NCBI GenBank assembly: GCA_018374635.1
Contig: JAHAEW010000024.1
Span: forward strand, 1-40,127
DNA length: 40,127 nucleotides
Reading direction: 5' to 3'
From: Clostridiales bacterium
GTDB taxonomy: Bacteria > Bacillota > Clostridia > Oscillospirales > Oscillospiraceae
Shown here piece by piece: positions 1-7,571 of this stretch; position 1 is the stretch's first letter; the number at the start of each line of letters is the position of its first letter. A program made the position numbers and the translations under genes. The notes under the pieces were generated by a model. The model had not been told where the DNA came from. It saw only the letters and a program-made list of their open reading frames with translations, and searched no databases.

Positions 1-60
1 CTGGCAGCCGCGAAACTCTCAATTCCATCTGCGTCAAGTACGCTTAATTACGATTGGTAA
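1..60 (+). CDS. 3' end of a small gene entering from the left edge
   Basis: Frame 1 is open from base 1 to a TAA at 58-60 and encodes 19 residues ending N-Y-D-W. The next gene starts 11 bases later with its own ribosome site, as in an operon. The partial gene at 39828-40127 ends exactly on a codon boundary, so joining the two ends gives one uninterrupted protein of about 119 residues. Alone, this stretch is too short to assign; its reality depends on the ends being contiguous. Confidence 0.5.
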   Translation: MAAAKLSIPSASSTLNYDW

Positions 61-70
61 GGAGACAACT

Positions 71-523
71 ATGGAAAAGTATTACATCATTGCAGACTTG
101 AAGCGTAACCCAGCCGCCGGGGAGGATGTCCCTCCCGTTCCGGGTGCCCAGGTATATGTGGGGAGAATGAAAGCCATAATCGAGGCTGAGACCTGGGAAA
201 CAGCCATGAAGCAAGGTCAGGAGCTGATCCTGGGCTGCCTGAAAAAGCACATCGTGCCGTATCAGTGGGCCTGGATGTCCGTCAAGGACGCCGAGAAGAT
301 GGGGGACACCTCCATATATGATAGATACCCCACCGCAACCAGGCTGACCTATGAACGGGTCAAAGCCGGTCTGACGCAGAAGCAGTTGGCCGAGCGCTCC
401 GGTGTCAATATCCGCCAAATCCAGCGGGTCGAGCTGGGAGAGGCCGAGGCCGGAAACCTCACCGCCAAAAATCTATTAGCAATCGCTGACGCGCTTGGCG
501 TGGAGTTGAGGAGGCTGCTCTGA
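71..523 (+). CDS. XRE-family helix-turn-helix regulator with a novel N-terminal half
   Basis: This 150-residue protein ends in a Cro/CI-type helix-turn-helix (about residues 93-150): the segment TQKQLAERSGVNIRQIQRVE has the usual recognition-helix layout, followed by NLLAIADALGV. The first 90 residues match no family I recognise and could bind a ligand or partner. The start ATG follows AAGGAGACAACT. The stop overlaps the next start (TGATG), so the two genes are translationally coupled. It is a good candidate to bind the paired palindromes at 39739-39783 that control this operon; that link is inference. Confidence 0.8.
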   Translation: MEKYYIIADLKRNPAAGEDVPPVPGAQVYVGRMKAIIEAETWETAMKQGQELILGCLKKHIVPYQWAWMSVKDAEKMGDTSIYDRYPTATRLTYERVKAGLTQKQLAERSGVNIRQIQRVELGEAEAGNLTAKNLLAIADALGVELRRLL

Positions 524-933
524 TGGCTGTTGTTGTAAAGCCCCGTGTTTGCCGGCAGTGCGGGTCGGTATTTGATGGCGGCCCACGGGCCTGGTACTGT
601 CCCAGCTGCAGACGTGAGCGGGGAAAAGAGGCAACCCGCCGGTATCGAGCCAAGGGCTGCATTGCAGATCGCCCCCTTGGGAGCACTGACAAGTGCATCC
701 GCTGCGGGAAGGAATACACCGTGGACTCTGCCCGGCAGAAATACTGTCCCGACTGCGCCTATGAGGCCGTCCGAGCGGTGGATCGCCCAGCCTCACGGGC
801 CTGGAACCAGGCCAACAAGGAGACTTACTACCCATCCAGGAATGAAAAGCGCCGAAAAGAACGCGCGGAGAATCCAGAGCTGGTTCGGGCAAAAGAACGA
901 GCTACCCGTGCCAAACGAAAATCTAAAACATAA
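523..933 (+). CDS. double zinc-ribbon protein, basic C terminus
   Basis: The 136 residues hold two treble-clef or zinc-ribbon units. The first has CRQC with CPSC (about residues 10-29) and the second CIRC with CPDC (about 58-77). The last 40 residues are very rich in Lys and Arg. This architecture suggests nucleic-acid binding, but no specific family is recognised. The gene overlaps the upstream XRE gene by one base and is followed at once by a strong terminator, so it is the last gene of the operon. Confidence 0.75.
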   Translation: MAVVVKPRVCRQCGSVFDGGPRAWYCPSCRRERGKEATRRYRAKGCIADRPLGSTDKCIRCGKEYTVDSARQKYCPDCAYEAVRAVDRPASRAWNQANKETYYPSRNEKRRKERAENPELVRAKERATRAKRKSKT

Positions 934-941
934 CCATCCTG

Positions 942-967
942 CCGCCCCTTCGGGGGCGGTTTTATTT
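942..967 (+). terminator. Rho-independent terminator of the left plus-strand operon
   Basis: A perfect 7-bp stem (CCGCCCC/GGGGCGG) with a TTCG tetraloop is followed by TTTTATTT. It lies 8 bases after the zinc-ribbon stop and just beyond the end of the convergent minus-strand gene, so it insulates the two transcription units. Confidence 0.85.
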
Positions 968-1564
968 ACTTTCCTCCTCCGGGCCACGCCATTTCCAGTA
1001 GTTTCCTGTAACGAACTCTTGTGCCGCATATTCTTTGCAGTGCCAGCAAGGGGAGGTGTCATCAGGTAAACTCCTGTCATATTTGCAATAATCGCAATCT
1101 CCGAAAACTGCTTTGATACAAATATCAAGCTCCCGCTTCACCTGCTCCAGCTCGGCCTCTTGCTCTTGTAATAGCAAGTGCCTCCTATCAAGTTCTTTCG
1201 CCTGTTGAAATACTAAATCCACCTTGCTTTTTAGCTCGGCCCGCAACTTCTCGTTTTCATCTTTCAATGATTGATTTTCTTCATGAGTAAGGTTCAATTC
1301 TTCTTGCATGGGTCTATATACATTCCCATTTCTTACAGCCTTATCAAGACCAGCCCACTTGTTTTCTGCTTTAATCCATTTCCCGTTGGTTTCCACATAT
1401 TTCTTTTTCCAGTTATCAACCGCAGCCCGCAGCTTCTCGTTTTCGGCCTGGAGCGTACGGACGAGTTCAACCGCCTCTTTTGCTCGTTCTTCTCCGCATA
1501 CAGGGGTAAAATTGCAAAGGATACCAAAGCATACTGCGTTTATATCCAGCTTCTCAAGGTCCAT
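962..1564 (-). CDS. coiled-coil phage protein with C-terminal cysteine cluster
   Basis: A 200-residue protein whose residues 35-150 are dominated by heptad-like segments such as TLQAENEKLRAAVDNWKKKY and QSLKDENEKLRAELKSKV, predicting a long coiled coil. The C terminus carries CDYCKYD and CWHCKEY, a possible zinc site. An upstream ATG (1645) is open in frame, but the ATG at 1564 is preceded by GGAGGAGGGCAACA and is preferred. It is the last gene of the minus-strand early operon. No function is recognised. Confidence 0.7.
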   Translation of the reverse strand: MDLEKLDINAVCFGILCNFTPVCGEERAKEAVELVRTLQAENEKLRAAVDNWKKKYVETNGKWIKAENKWAGLDKAVRNGNVYRPMQEELNLTHEENQSLKDENEKLRAELKSKVDLVFQQAKELDRRHLLLQEQEAELEQVKRELDICIKAVFGDCDYCKYDRSLPDDTSPCWHCKEYAAQEFVTGNYWKWRGPEEESK

Positions 1565-1796
1565 TGTTGCCCTCCTCCGCTGGCTGCTGGAGCCACGCCA
1601 GCCACCCATAAACCTCTGCACAGGCTCCTCCACCCTCGTATTCAAGCCATCTTGCCAAATCTGCGTCGCTCATGGCTCGGATGCGGTCGGCGTTGGACAA
1701 AATTCGTCCCGGTTTGTACTGAGGGCACCAAGAAATTCTGGCCGTTGTACCGGCGTTATTGCAGTCATTTTTGCAAGTAATGCAAATCGTTTTCAT
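1554..1796 (-). CDS. small cysteine-containing early protein
   Basis: An 80-residue protein with CITCKNDC near the N terminus and a C-terminal segment MSDADLARWL...WLAWLQQPAEE. The second resembles a short motif common in small early proteins of Clostridia prophages (from memory). It overlaps the downstream gene by 11 bases and the upstream gene by 4, the dense packing of a phage operon. The role is unknown. Confidence 0.7.
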   Translation of the reverse strand: MKTICITCKNDCNNAGTTARISWCPQYKPGRILSNADRIRAMSDADLARWLEYEGGGACAEVYGWLAWLQQPAEEGNNGP

Positions 1797-2020
1797 GCGT
1801 TCTCCTTCCTCTCCGGCGGCCCATCAAAGGCCGTCCAGTATTGTCCGTACAGTTCCAGGCTAAACGGTTTGATATGCTTGCAGTATAGGCACCCGTCCTT
1901 TACCCCCTCTGCAATCTCCAGGCCGCCCCATTGGAGCTGGGCTATCCCTGCTCCCTCAATGTATATTGCGGTCTCCTGGGTGATGGATTCTAGCTCTACG
2001 CGGGTGTATTGGTGTCTCAT
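1793..2020 (-). CDS. small hypothetical early protein
   Basis: 75 residues, mixed composition, with a CLYC pair (a CxxC) near the middle but no second pair. ATG start and 4-base overlap with the next gene. No family recognised. Confidence 0.65.
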   Translation of the reverse strand: MRHQYTRVELESITQETAIYIEGAGIAQLQWGGLEIAEGVKDGCLYCKHIKPFSLELYGQYWTAFDGPPERKENA

Positions 2021-2029
2021 GGCGATACC

Positions 2030-2356
2030 TCAATCTCCCTTCCCATCGTTCAGCGCAGGCAATCTCTCCATCACCATCTCCACGGCCTTGTCCGTATGAA
2101 GGCACCCACAATTTCGGCAGAAGTTTCCACTGCCAATATTCTCAAAGCCGCATTCTGGGCACTTATACGTTGGTGCGTATAACTCGTCATACCCTCCCTC
2201 AACGGGCTCTTTTTTCATCTTCTCCACCTGCTCCCGGCTGACGGGGTGGAGGGCGGTAAGCGCCATTCTGTGCGCCTCTTGGCATTTCTCTGTGTAGCAT
2301 TCGTTGTCCGTGTACTGGCTCAAAAACACAATCGCTTCTTCCAACGTCATGCTCAT
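2030..2356 (-). CDS. zinc-ribbon early protein
   Basis: 108 residues. The centre carries CPECGFENIGSGNFCRNCG, a four-cysteine zinc ribbon (about residues 70-88), between a helical N-terminal half and a short acidic tail. ATG 2356 lies 7 bases after GGAGG; an ATG two codons later is also possible. The family is common in Firmicute phage early operons, usually without known function. Confidence 0.7.
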   Translation of the reverse strand: MSMTLEEAIVFLSQYTDNECYTEKCQEAHRMALTALHPVSREQVEKMKKEPVEGGYDELYAPTYKCPECGFENIGSGNFCRNCGCLHTDKAVEMVMERLPALNDGKGD

Positions 2357-2402
2357 GGCTGGGCCTCCTTCACTTTCTCATTTTCGTAGTCTCACGGGAA
2401 TA

Positions 2403-2499
2403 CTCCGGCCCTCTGCCGGGCGCCCGGCTCAGGCCGGACACCCGCAAAGCAAAAGGAGGCGGGTGGGGCGGGTAATCTCCACCCGGCAGAGGGCCGGAG
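2403..2499. repeat. 18-bp perfect inverted repeat in an early-operon gap
   Basis: CTCCGGCCCTCTGCCGGG (2403-2420) is repeated exactly in inverted form at 2482-2499. The 61-base interval contains a second 7-bp inverted pair (CACCCGC/GCGGGTG) and GC-rich blocks. The 151-base gap holds no convincing gene. Transcribed from either strand it would fold into a long nested hairpin; no T-run follows, so a simple terminator is unlikely. Confidence 0.8.
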
Positions 2500-2507
2500 C
2501 CTCACTG

Positions 2508-2804
2508 CTAGCCATAAAGCAGTTTTTCTAACCGCTCCAACTCGGCTATGCAGCGGGAGACTGTTGCATGGGCTTTTGTCCACTCCACAAGCCCCTGCAA
2601 AGTCTTGTCTCCTTGAGTCAGGGAGCTTAGTTTCTTTATTGCTGCATCGTACCGTTTGTTGACCCTCTCCAGACGCAGCTCGTAGATATATGTGCGCGCA
2701 GCGGTGTGATCTGCCCGCAGCGGTTCCCCTTCCACATACTGCACATAGCGGATCAGCTCCGTTTTCGTGAAATTCCGCAGTTCTTTAAGGCTGGTCTTTT
2801 TCAT
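2508..2804 (-). CDS. small helical early protein
   Basis: 98 residues, predicted almost entirely helical, with leucine-rich heptads in the second half (IAELERLEKLL). Start ATG overlaps the upstream stop as ATGA. No cysteines or catalytic motif visible; function unknown. Confidence 0.65.
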   Translation of the reverse strand: MKKTSLKELRNFTKTELIRYVQYVEGEPLRADHTAARTYIYELRLERVNKRYDAAIKKLSSLTQGDKTLQGLVEWTKAHATVSRCIAELERLEKLLYG

Positions 2805-2962
2805 TCTTTTGCCTCCGCTTTGGCTCGGGCTTTCTGAACTACCGATTTTAGATTTTCGATCGTGTAGCTATCCCAGCCTGCCACCCAGACCAAAAAGCCG
2901 ATTTCTCGCTCCGTCAGCTCGACACCCTGGAACACGTCCTCAAATTCTGCAGGTACTTTCAT
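2801..2962 (-). CDS. 53-residue early protein
   Basis: A short reading frame beginning MKVPAEFEDVFQGVELTERE and ending KAEAKE. ATG 2962 follows GGAGGCGCGAGA with 7-base spacing, and its TGA overlaps the start of the 98-residue gene as ATGA. Packing and the ribosome site make it very likely real. Function unknown. Confidence 0.7.
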   Translation of the reverse strand: MKVPAEFEDVFQGVELTEREIGFLVWVAGWDSYTIENLKSVVQKARAKAEAKE

Positions 2963-2986
2963 TCTCGCGCCTCCATCTCCGGCTCC

Positions 2987-3190
2987 TTAGTTGCCCATAC
3001 TGATTAACTGTTCGATGGCATCGTCCCGCTCCCACGCCCGAGCTGTTGGGGAGTTGATGATCTCCAGCAGTTCCTCCATGTCCTTGAGCTTGCAGAGCGC
3101 CCCGTACACCCTGGGCGGCAGGGAGGCCAGATCCACACCGGGGATACCCCACTCGCCGCTGGGTGTGGTTTGGATTATCCGCTTACTCAT
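2987..3190 (-). CDS. small early protein
   Basis: 67 residues from ATG 3190 (MSKRIIQTTPSGEWGIPGVD...). The ribosome site AAGGAGGGGG lies inside the end of the upstream gene, which it overlaps by 8 bases. The longer in-frame extension to 3310 is arginine-rich shadow sequence and is rejected. Function unknown. Confidence 0.65.
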   Translation of the reverse strand: MSKRIIQTTPSGEWGIPGVDLASLPPRVYGALCKLKDMEELLEIINSPTARAWERDDAIEQLISMGN

Positions 3191-3605
3191 GGGCTGACAC
3201 CCCCTCCTTGGCCGCCTGCATCTCAGCCAGCAGAGCCTCCTGCTCGTAGAGGTAATGCACCTCCATGCCAGTAACAGCCTGGGCCTTCTGGCGGAGCTTC
3301 TCCAGTGCATATTCCTCGTCCACCTCAGCCCGCATCCGCTCCAGCTCGTCCGTGTTGTCTTGGAGAGCGGAGAAAAACTTTTGCAGTTGCTTTGGCCCGA
3401 AGCCGTAGGCGTCGGCGATGGAGCATACCATCAACCACATGGCCCGCTGGGTATGGGTATCCGCCTCTACCTGCACCGTGGCGTCCCTGGCGGCCTGCTC
3501 CAGCCCCTTCCGGACGGCCGCCTTGTGGGCCAGCATCTGGGCATAGGTCGCGCCCTGGGGCTTGCCCGGCCCGGGGCGGCGGTGTGGTTTCTTATTTTTC
3601 GCCAT
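3183..3605 (-). CDS. hypothetical early protein following ParB
   Basis: 140 residues: a basic, proline-rich N terminus (KNKKPHRRPGPGKPQG), then helical sequence. ATG 3605 follows AGGAGGTACAAA and overlaps the parB stop by 14 bases. It is probably co-translated with the partition genes. No recognised domain. Confidence 0.65.
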   Translation of the reverse strand: MAKNKKPHRRPGPGKPQGATYAQMLAHKAAVRKGLEQAARDATVQVEADTHTQRAMWLMVCSIADAYGFGPKQLQKFFSALQDNTDELERMRAEVDEEYALEKLRQKAQAVTGMEVHYLYEQEALLAEMQAAKEGVSAHE

Positions 3606-5118
3606 TTTGTACCTCCTGTCTCTCCCAGCTCATACTATCTGGTAACTGGGGGCACTTCATCCAAAGGGTCACGGTTGGGGACATCCGGAAGGCCATGGCC
3701 GGGTGCTCCCATTGCTCCTCCTCGGCATCCCACCAGTAGAGACTACCACCGTGGGACATAGGGCCCGTGATGCACCAGTACAAGCCGCTCTCCTGCGGCT
3801 GCTCTGGCCACCAGTGCCAAGGGCCGTCCGTCTCCAGATCTGTAGCCGTGGACAGGGCCGCCGGCGTCAACTGATCCGTGACGCCCAACAGGTAGTCCGT
3901 GGAGCACCCCAGCTCCTCGGCAAGCCTGGCAGGGTCGCTGATATCTCTGGGACTCAGGGTGCGGGGATACAGCCTATCATCTGCCTCGAACTGGCCCGCG
4001 GCCCATTCTCGCAGTTTTCCCGCCGTCATGCTCCGGCCATAATCTGAGATGTAGATGGGGGAATAATCGTCCAACCCAGCGGCATCGGCGGCTGCGGCAA
4101 GCCTCTTGGCCCGGAGCTGCACATTTTTCTGGATTTCAGCCTGGATCTTCGCCTCGCGCTTGGCTTCCCTGGCCTCCTCCTCGTCCCGCTGCGCCTTCCG
4201 GGCGGCCTTGGCCTTGGCGCAGGCCCGCTCACAGGCATCGTACCGGGCGGTGCCCCGATGACATTTGAGGCAGCAGGTTTCGCCCTTGCACAATTCGCCG
4301 TAGAAGCAGTCCAAATCATGCCGGAGGAACGCGTCTCCCCGCTTGCAGGGGCTGCCGTCGGGGCAGGAGAAGGCTGGCCGCCAGTCTGTACCGGCCTTGG
4401 CCAGCTCCAGCAGTTCCTCCGCCCGGCCCCCGGTGGGCAGGTTCGGCAGCATGTTCGCCAGCCGCTCCTGGAGCGCGGTCTCCATCCGTGCCAAAGCGTA
4501 AGCAGTTTGTTCTGAGAGCACATTCCGGTCGAAGTGCTCCAAATAAATCGGGATCAGGTGCTCCCGGATGACCTTGAGCCGGGCCAGCTTGGGGGCGGAC
4601 ACCTGGCAGGCCGCCGCCACCTGGTCGCGCATTCGGCCGGGAAACTCATAGCCCTGCTCCTTGAGCTGGTAGAGCAGCAACTCCACCCGCTGGGCCTGTT
4701 TGGATACCTCCGCTGGGGAGAGCACCCGGGTGGAGCTGTTGGCCAGGATCAGCCGCAGCTCCCGGAGCTCCTGGGATGCCTCGTCCCGCTCCACGATGCA
4801 GGGGATGCTGGCCCATCGGTCCCCGCTCCCCGCTGGGCTGCGCAGGAGCTTGAGTGCCGACCATCGCCGGTGACCGGAGACGATGACGTACCGCCCGTCC
4901 TCCGTCGGCCGTACCCGGATGGGCTGCTGGAGCCCGCAAAGCTCAATGTTGGCCGCTAGGTCCTCCAGGCCGGTCAGGCTGTAAAAATTGCCCGGGTCAG
5001 CCTCCAGTTTGTCCAGGCTGATGTACTCGATAACCTCCCGCGATGTGTCCAACTTGGACACATTTCCGGCGGTACCCACGGCGGCCTGAAAGGCGGCCGT
5101 GATGTCAAACTTGGCCAT
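3592..5118 (-). CDS. parB: ParB-like partition protein with cysteine-rich and C-terminal extensions
   Basis: 508 residues. Residues 32-95 form a ParB/Srx N-terminal domain with the diagnostic VSGHRRWSALK (80-90). Residues 130-225 look like the central helix-turn-helix domain. Then come a cysteine cluster (C252 to C300, with CKGETCCLKC), a charged helix, an XRE-like fragment (LAEELGCSTDYLLGVTD, 399-415), and a tryptophan-rich tail resembling DUF551-type phage modules (445-490). Typical ParBs are 250-330 residues, so this is a long fusion. ParB proteins bind centromere sites and load onto DNA with ParA. It starts one base inside the parA stop (TGATG). A perfect palindrome sits within codons 19-25. 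Confidence 0.85.
   Translation of the reverse strand: MAKFDITAAFQAAVGTAGNVSKLDTSREVIEYISLDKLEADPGNFYSLTGLEDLAANIELCGLQQPIRVRPTEDGRYVIVSGHRRWSALKLLRSPAGSGDRWASIPCIVERDEASQELRELRLILANSSTRVLSPAEVSKQAQRVELLLYQLKEQGYEFPGRMRDQVAAACQVSAPKLARLKVIREHLIPIYLEHFDRNVLSEQTAYALARMETALQERLANMLPNLPTGGRAEELLELAKAGTDWRPAFSCPDGSPCKRGDAFLRHDLDCFYGELCKGETCCLKCHRGTARYDACERACAKAKAARKAQRDEEEAREAKREAKIQAEIQKNVQLRAKRLAAAADAAGLDDYSPIYISDYGRSMTAGKLREWAAGQFEADDRLYPRTLSPRDISDPARLAEELGCSTDYLLGVTDQLTPAALSTATDLETDGPWHWWPEQPQESGLYWCITGPMSHGGSLYWWDAEEEQWEHPAMAFRMSPTVTLWMKCPQLPDSMSWERQEVQNGEK
5043..5063. promoter_or_regulatory. dispersed palindrome, copy 1 (candidate parS)
   Basis: Two perfect 10-bp arms (ATGTGTCCAA/TTGGACACAT) around one central base, inside the 5' part of parB, where it encodes V-S-K-L-D-T. 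It is one of seven related sites in the window. Confidence 0.7.
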
Positions 5119-5885
5119 CACTTGGCCTCCTCTCCTATGAACTCCGCCACAAAGGCCCGGTAGTCCTGGGCCGCCGCGGAGCGGGGCGACCAGCTCACCA
5201 CCGGCTCCCCCGTCCAGGTGGACTCGTCCACCTTGGGGCTGCGCCGGATGTGGCTGGCAAAGACATGGACCGGGGCCTGCTCCTGGAGCAGCCGCTCCCC
5301 CTGCTCCACCGTGTCCGAGCGGTACCACATGGTGGGCAGGCAGCCCGCCACATGCACGTCCGGATAGATGCTCCGCAGGCGGTCAATCTGGGCGGTCAGC
5401 TCATTCATTCCTCGGACCGAGTAAGCGTCTACCTTGATGGGGATGACCACGTCGGTGGAGGCGGCGATGGCCGCCGCGCAGGCCGGGGACAGCGCGGGTG
5501 GGCAGTCAATCACGATGCAGTCGTAGGCGTCATCCTCCGCCACCGCGTCCCGCAGGTCACGGATGGCCCGCAGGTTGGGCCGCTCCCCCTGGAGCAGGTC
5601 CACATCCAGGTTGCGCAGCTCGTCGTCCGCCGGCAGTACGTCCAGTCCCCGGATGCTGCTGTGATACAGCAGGTCGTCGTAGTAGGCGTCCGGGATGGTC
5701 AGCAGCCCGGCCAGGGTGTTATATTCCCCCGGCGGGAGCAGGGACTGGGTGGCGTTGGCCTGGGGGTCTGCGTCAATGAGCAGCACCCGCTGGCCGTACT
5801 CGGTGGCCAGGATGGCGGCCACATTGACGGCGGTGACGGTCTTTCCGACGCCGCCCTTCAGGTTTACAATGGCGATTGTCTTCAC
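5118..5885 (-). CDS. parA: ParA-type Walker ATPase
   Basis: 255 residues. Deviant Walker A KGGVGKT at residues 10-16, switch I region DADPQANAT (39-47), and Walker B IVIDCPPAL. This is the MinD/ParA/Soj family, which uses ATP-dependent DNA binding to position ParB-bound centromeres. There is no N-terminal helix-turn-helix, as in type Ib or chromosomal-type ParA. Directly coupled to parB, upstream of it. A parAB pair suggests the phage can persist as a low-copy plasmid, or uses segregation at some stage. Confidence 0.92.
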   Translation of the reverse strand: MKTIAIVNLKGGVGKTVTAVNVAAILATEYGQRVLLIDADPQANATQSLLPPGEYNTLAGLLTIPDAYYDDLLYHSSIRGLDVLPADDELRNLDVDLLQGERPNLRAIRDLRDAVAEDDAYDCIVIDCPPALSPACAAAIAASTDVVIPIKVDAYSVRGMNELTAQIDRLRSIYPDVHVAGCLPTMWYRSDTVEQGERLLQEQAPVHVFASHIRRSPKVDESTWTGEPVVSWSPRSAAAQDYRAFVAEFIGEEAK

Positions 5886-5906
5886 GTTTATTGTCCTTTC
5901 TCTGGC

Positions 5907-6092
5907 TTAAAATTTGAAGCTCTCCCGCAGGATTCCCCGCCCGGTGTCCACCCGGACGGTGAAGTAGCGGTGGGCCCGGTTGATGTACTCAATATGCCCG
6001 GTCACCCGCCGGGGGATGGTTTTCGTGTCCTTGCCCCCAATTTCCGCGCCGAAGGCGGCGGGGACAAAGGTGTAAGCCTCACCGATACGCAT
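5907..6092 (-). CDS. small hypothetical protein between helicase and parA
   Basis: 61 residues (MRIGEAYTFVPAAFGAEI...), mostly beta-type sequence, no motif recognised. ATG 6092 follows GGAAGGAGGAGCCCAT, a strong ribosome site. It overlaps the 79-residue ORF in another frame by 91 bases. Confidence 0.6.
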   Translation of the reverse strand: MRIGEAYTFVPAAFGAEIGGKDTKTIPRRVTGHIEYINRAHRYFTVRVDTGRGILRESFKF

Positions 6093-6241
6093 ATGGGCTC
6101 CTCCTTCCCGAGACAGCGCAGCGCCCAGGCCAGGGCCTCCGCCACCTCCTCATGCTCGACCCGGCGGGCCGCGTCCACCCGGGCCAGGGCGGCATGCCGG
6201 CGGCACTCCGCCTCAATCAGCTCCAGCCGCCGCTTCTCCAT
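6002..6241 (-). CDS. small helical protein overlapping its downstream neighbour
   Basis: 79 residues from ATG 6241, preceded by GGAAGGAGGGCGCGCAG. The first 48 residues (MEKRRLELIEAECRRHAALA...) are convincing helical coding sequence. The last 30 (proline- and arginine-rich) are read out of frame with the 61-residue gene. Either a true long overlap or an original stop lost by mutation. Function unknown. Confidence 0.5.
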   Translation of the reverse strand: MEKRRLELIEAECRRHAALARVDAARRVEHEEVAEALAWALRCLGKEEPICVSVRLTPLSPPPSARKLGARTRKPSPGG

Positions 6242-6260
6242 CTGCGCGCCCTCCTTCCGC

Positions 6261-7571
6261 TTACGGGAACGGGTCCTCTCCGCCCTCCGGCAAATCCACA
6301 ACTGCCTGACGCCCGCTCAGCGCCCAGCCGTACACCTTGTCCGGGTTGCCCGTCCCCGACTTGTAAAACCGCTTGCTTCTTCGCTCGAAGTTCAGGCCAA
6401 TGCTCCGGCCCCGCTCCCCGAAAAAGCGGTTTTTGAGGATCGTAAGCACCGAATCCTGCTGGCGGTCCTCCCGCTCCTCCTTCTCCAGGACGTAGACGTT
6501 GTCCGCCAGATTGGTCACGTCCCCGATGCCGGCCACCTCGTCGGAATCTGAGATGCGGTCAGTTTTGCGCGGGTGGGCGACCAGATGGACGTGGACGTTG
6601 TTATCATGGGCAAAGGAGGCCAGCTCCGCAACAAACTCCGATTGCGCCCGGTAGAAGTCCCGGTCGTTCCCCCGGAAGCGGGCGGTCATGAGGTTGTCCA
6701 CCAGGTAGACCTTGGCCCCATAGCGCCGGTGGGCGTAGCGGAACACCCGCAGGATATTGGCGGCGTCGTGGTAGGTGCTGGTGCCGATGTCGTAGAGCAG
6801 GAACCGCCCCCGCCACCACTCGTCGATCATCTGCTGAGCGAAGGGGGTCGGGTGCGGAATCTCCCGGCCGCTCAACTGGTCTTTGCGGATCTGGAGGTTT
6901 TTGGGGCCCGCCGCCTGGAGAGACGCCCAGTATTTGAATTTCCAGGCGGGGAGCTCACCGGAGTAAGCGCACACCGGCTGCCCCTGGTCGATGGCCTCCA
7001 GCAGAAATTGGTCCAGCAGGGTGCTCTTGCCCTCGCCCCGCTTGCCCGTCCAGACGGACAGCTCCCCCATGACGGCCCCGCCCGTGGCCCGGTCCAGGTT
7101 GGAGATGCCGAAGAGCACCTTGTCCAGCTTGGACACGTCCGGCGCGCGTACGTCCGCCAGGTCCAGGAGGCCGTAGGCCGGGATCTCCACCGCCTCCAGG
7201 AGCATCCGCTCCACCGCCCGCAGTCCGCAGGTGGCCCGGAGATCCCGCACGGATTTGCACCGGCAGAAGCCCTTGTCCTCCACGGCCAGCAGGATGACGT
7301 TGGGCAGACGCTGGCGCAGCTCCCGCACCATGACCGCCCGCTTCTCCGGGTCCCCGCAGACCACCAGCACGTAGCAAAATTGGAGGAAAAACCGCTCGTG
7401 GCGGCTCAATGCCTCCCAACCCGCCGACGCCCGCAGGCATCCGGCGTTGATCTGGACGGCCAGCACGTCCTCCGGGTCCGCACAGAACCAGAACCCGGTG
7501 GGCAGCTCGGGGTTCAGGTAGCCGGGGTCGTAGAGCAGCACGTCGCTGAGCTCCGGGGTGTTATTCGACAT
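6261..7571 (-). CDS. DnaB/Twinkle-like replicative helicase (RecA fold)
   Basis: 436 residues. Walker A GKRGEGKST at 176-184 and Walker B VYLVDN near 288-293, followed by HLVAHPRK (an arginine/sensor region typical of DnaB C-terminal domains). The N-terminal 140 residues include LVVCGDPEK...LPNVILLAVEDKG, reminiscent of a degenerate TOPRIM or linker segment as in gp4/Twinkle enzymes. Expected to unwind DNA at the phage origin. It overlaps the initiator gene by 11 bases. A weaker copy of the dispersed palindrome lies in codons 146-150 (V-S-K-L-D). Confidence 0.85.
   Translation of the reverse strand: MSNNTPELSDVLLYDPGYLNPELPTGFWFCADPEDVLAVQINAGCLRASAGWEALSRHERFFLQFCYVLVVCGDPEKRAVMVRELRQRLPNVILLAVEDKGFCRCKSVRDLRATCGLRAVERMLLEAVEIPAYGLLDLADVRAPDVSKLDKVLFGISNLDRATGGAVMGELSVWTGKRGEGKSTLLDQFLLEAIDQGQPVCAYSGELPAWKFKYWASLQAAGPKNLQIRKDQLSGREIPHPTPFAQQMIDEWWRGRFLLYDIGTSTYHDAANILRVFRYAHRRYGAKVYLVDNLMTARFRGNDRDFYRAQSEFVAELASFAHDNNVHVHLVAHPRKTDRISDSDEVAGIGDVTNLADNVYVLEKEEREDRQQDSVLTILKNRFFGERGRSIGLNFERRSKRFYKSGTGNPDKVYGWALSGRQAVVDLPEGGEDPFP
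7120..7136. promoter_or_regulatory. dispersed palindrome, copy 2 (degenerate)
   Basis: TGTCCAGCTTGGACA has two mismatches against the consensus and lies inside the helicase gene, again encoding V-S-K-L-D in the same frame. Confidence 0.45.

Noticed and set aside
2392..2583. 63-codon minus-strand ORF across the inverted repeat
   Set aside because: Arginine/alanine-rich, overlaps a better gene and owes its openness to the GC-rich inverted repeat.
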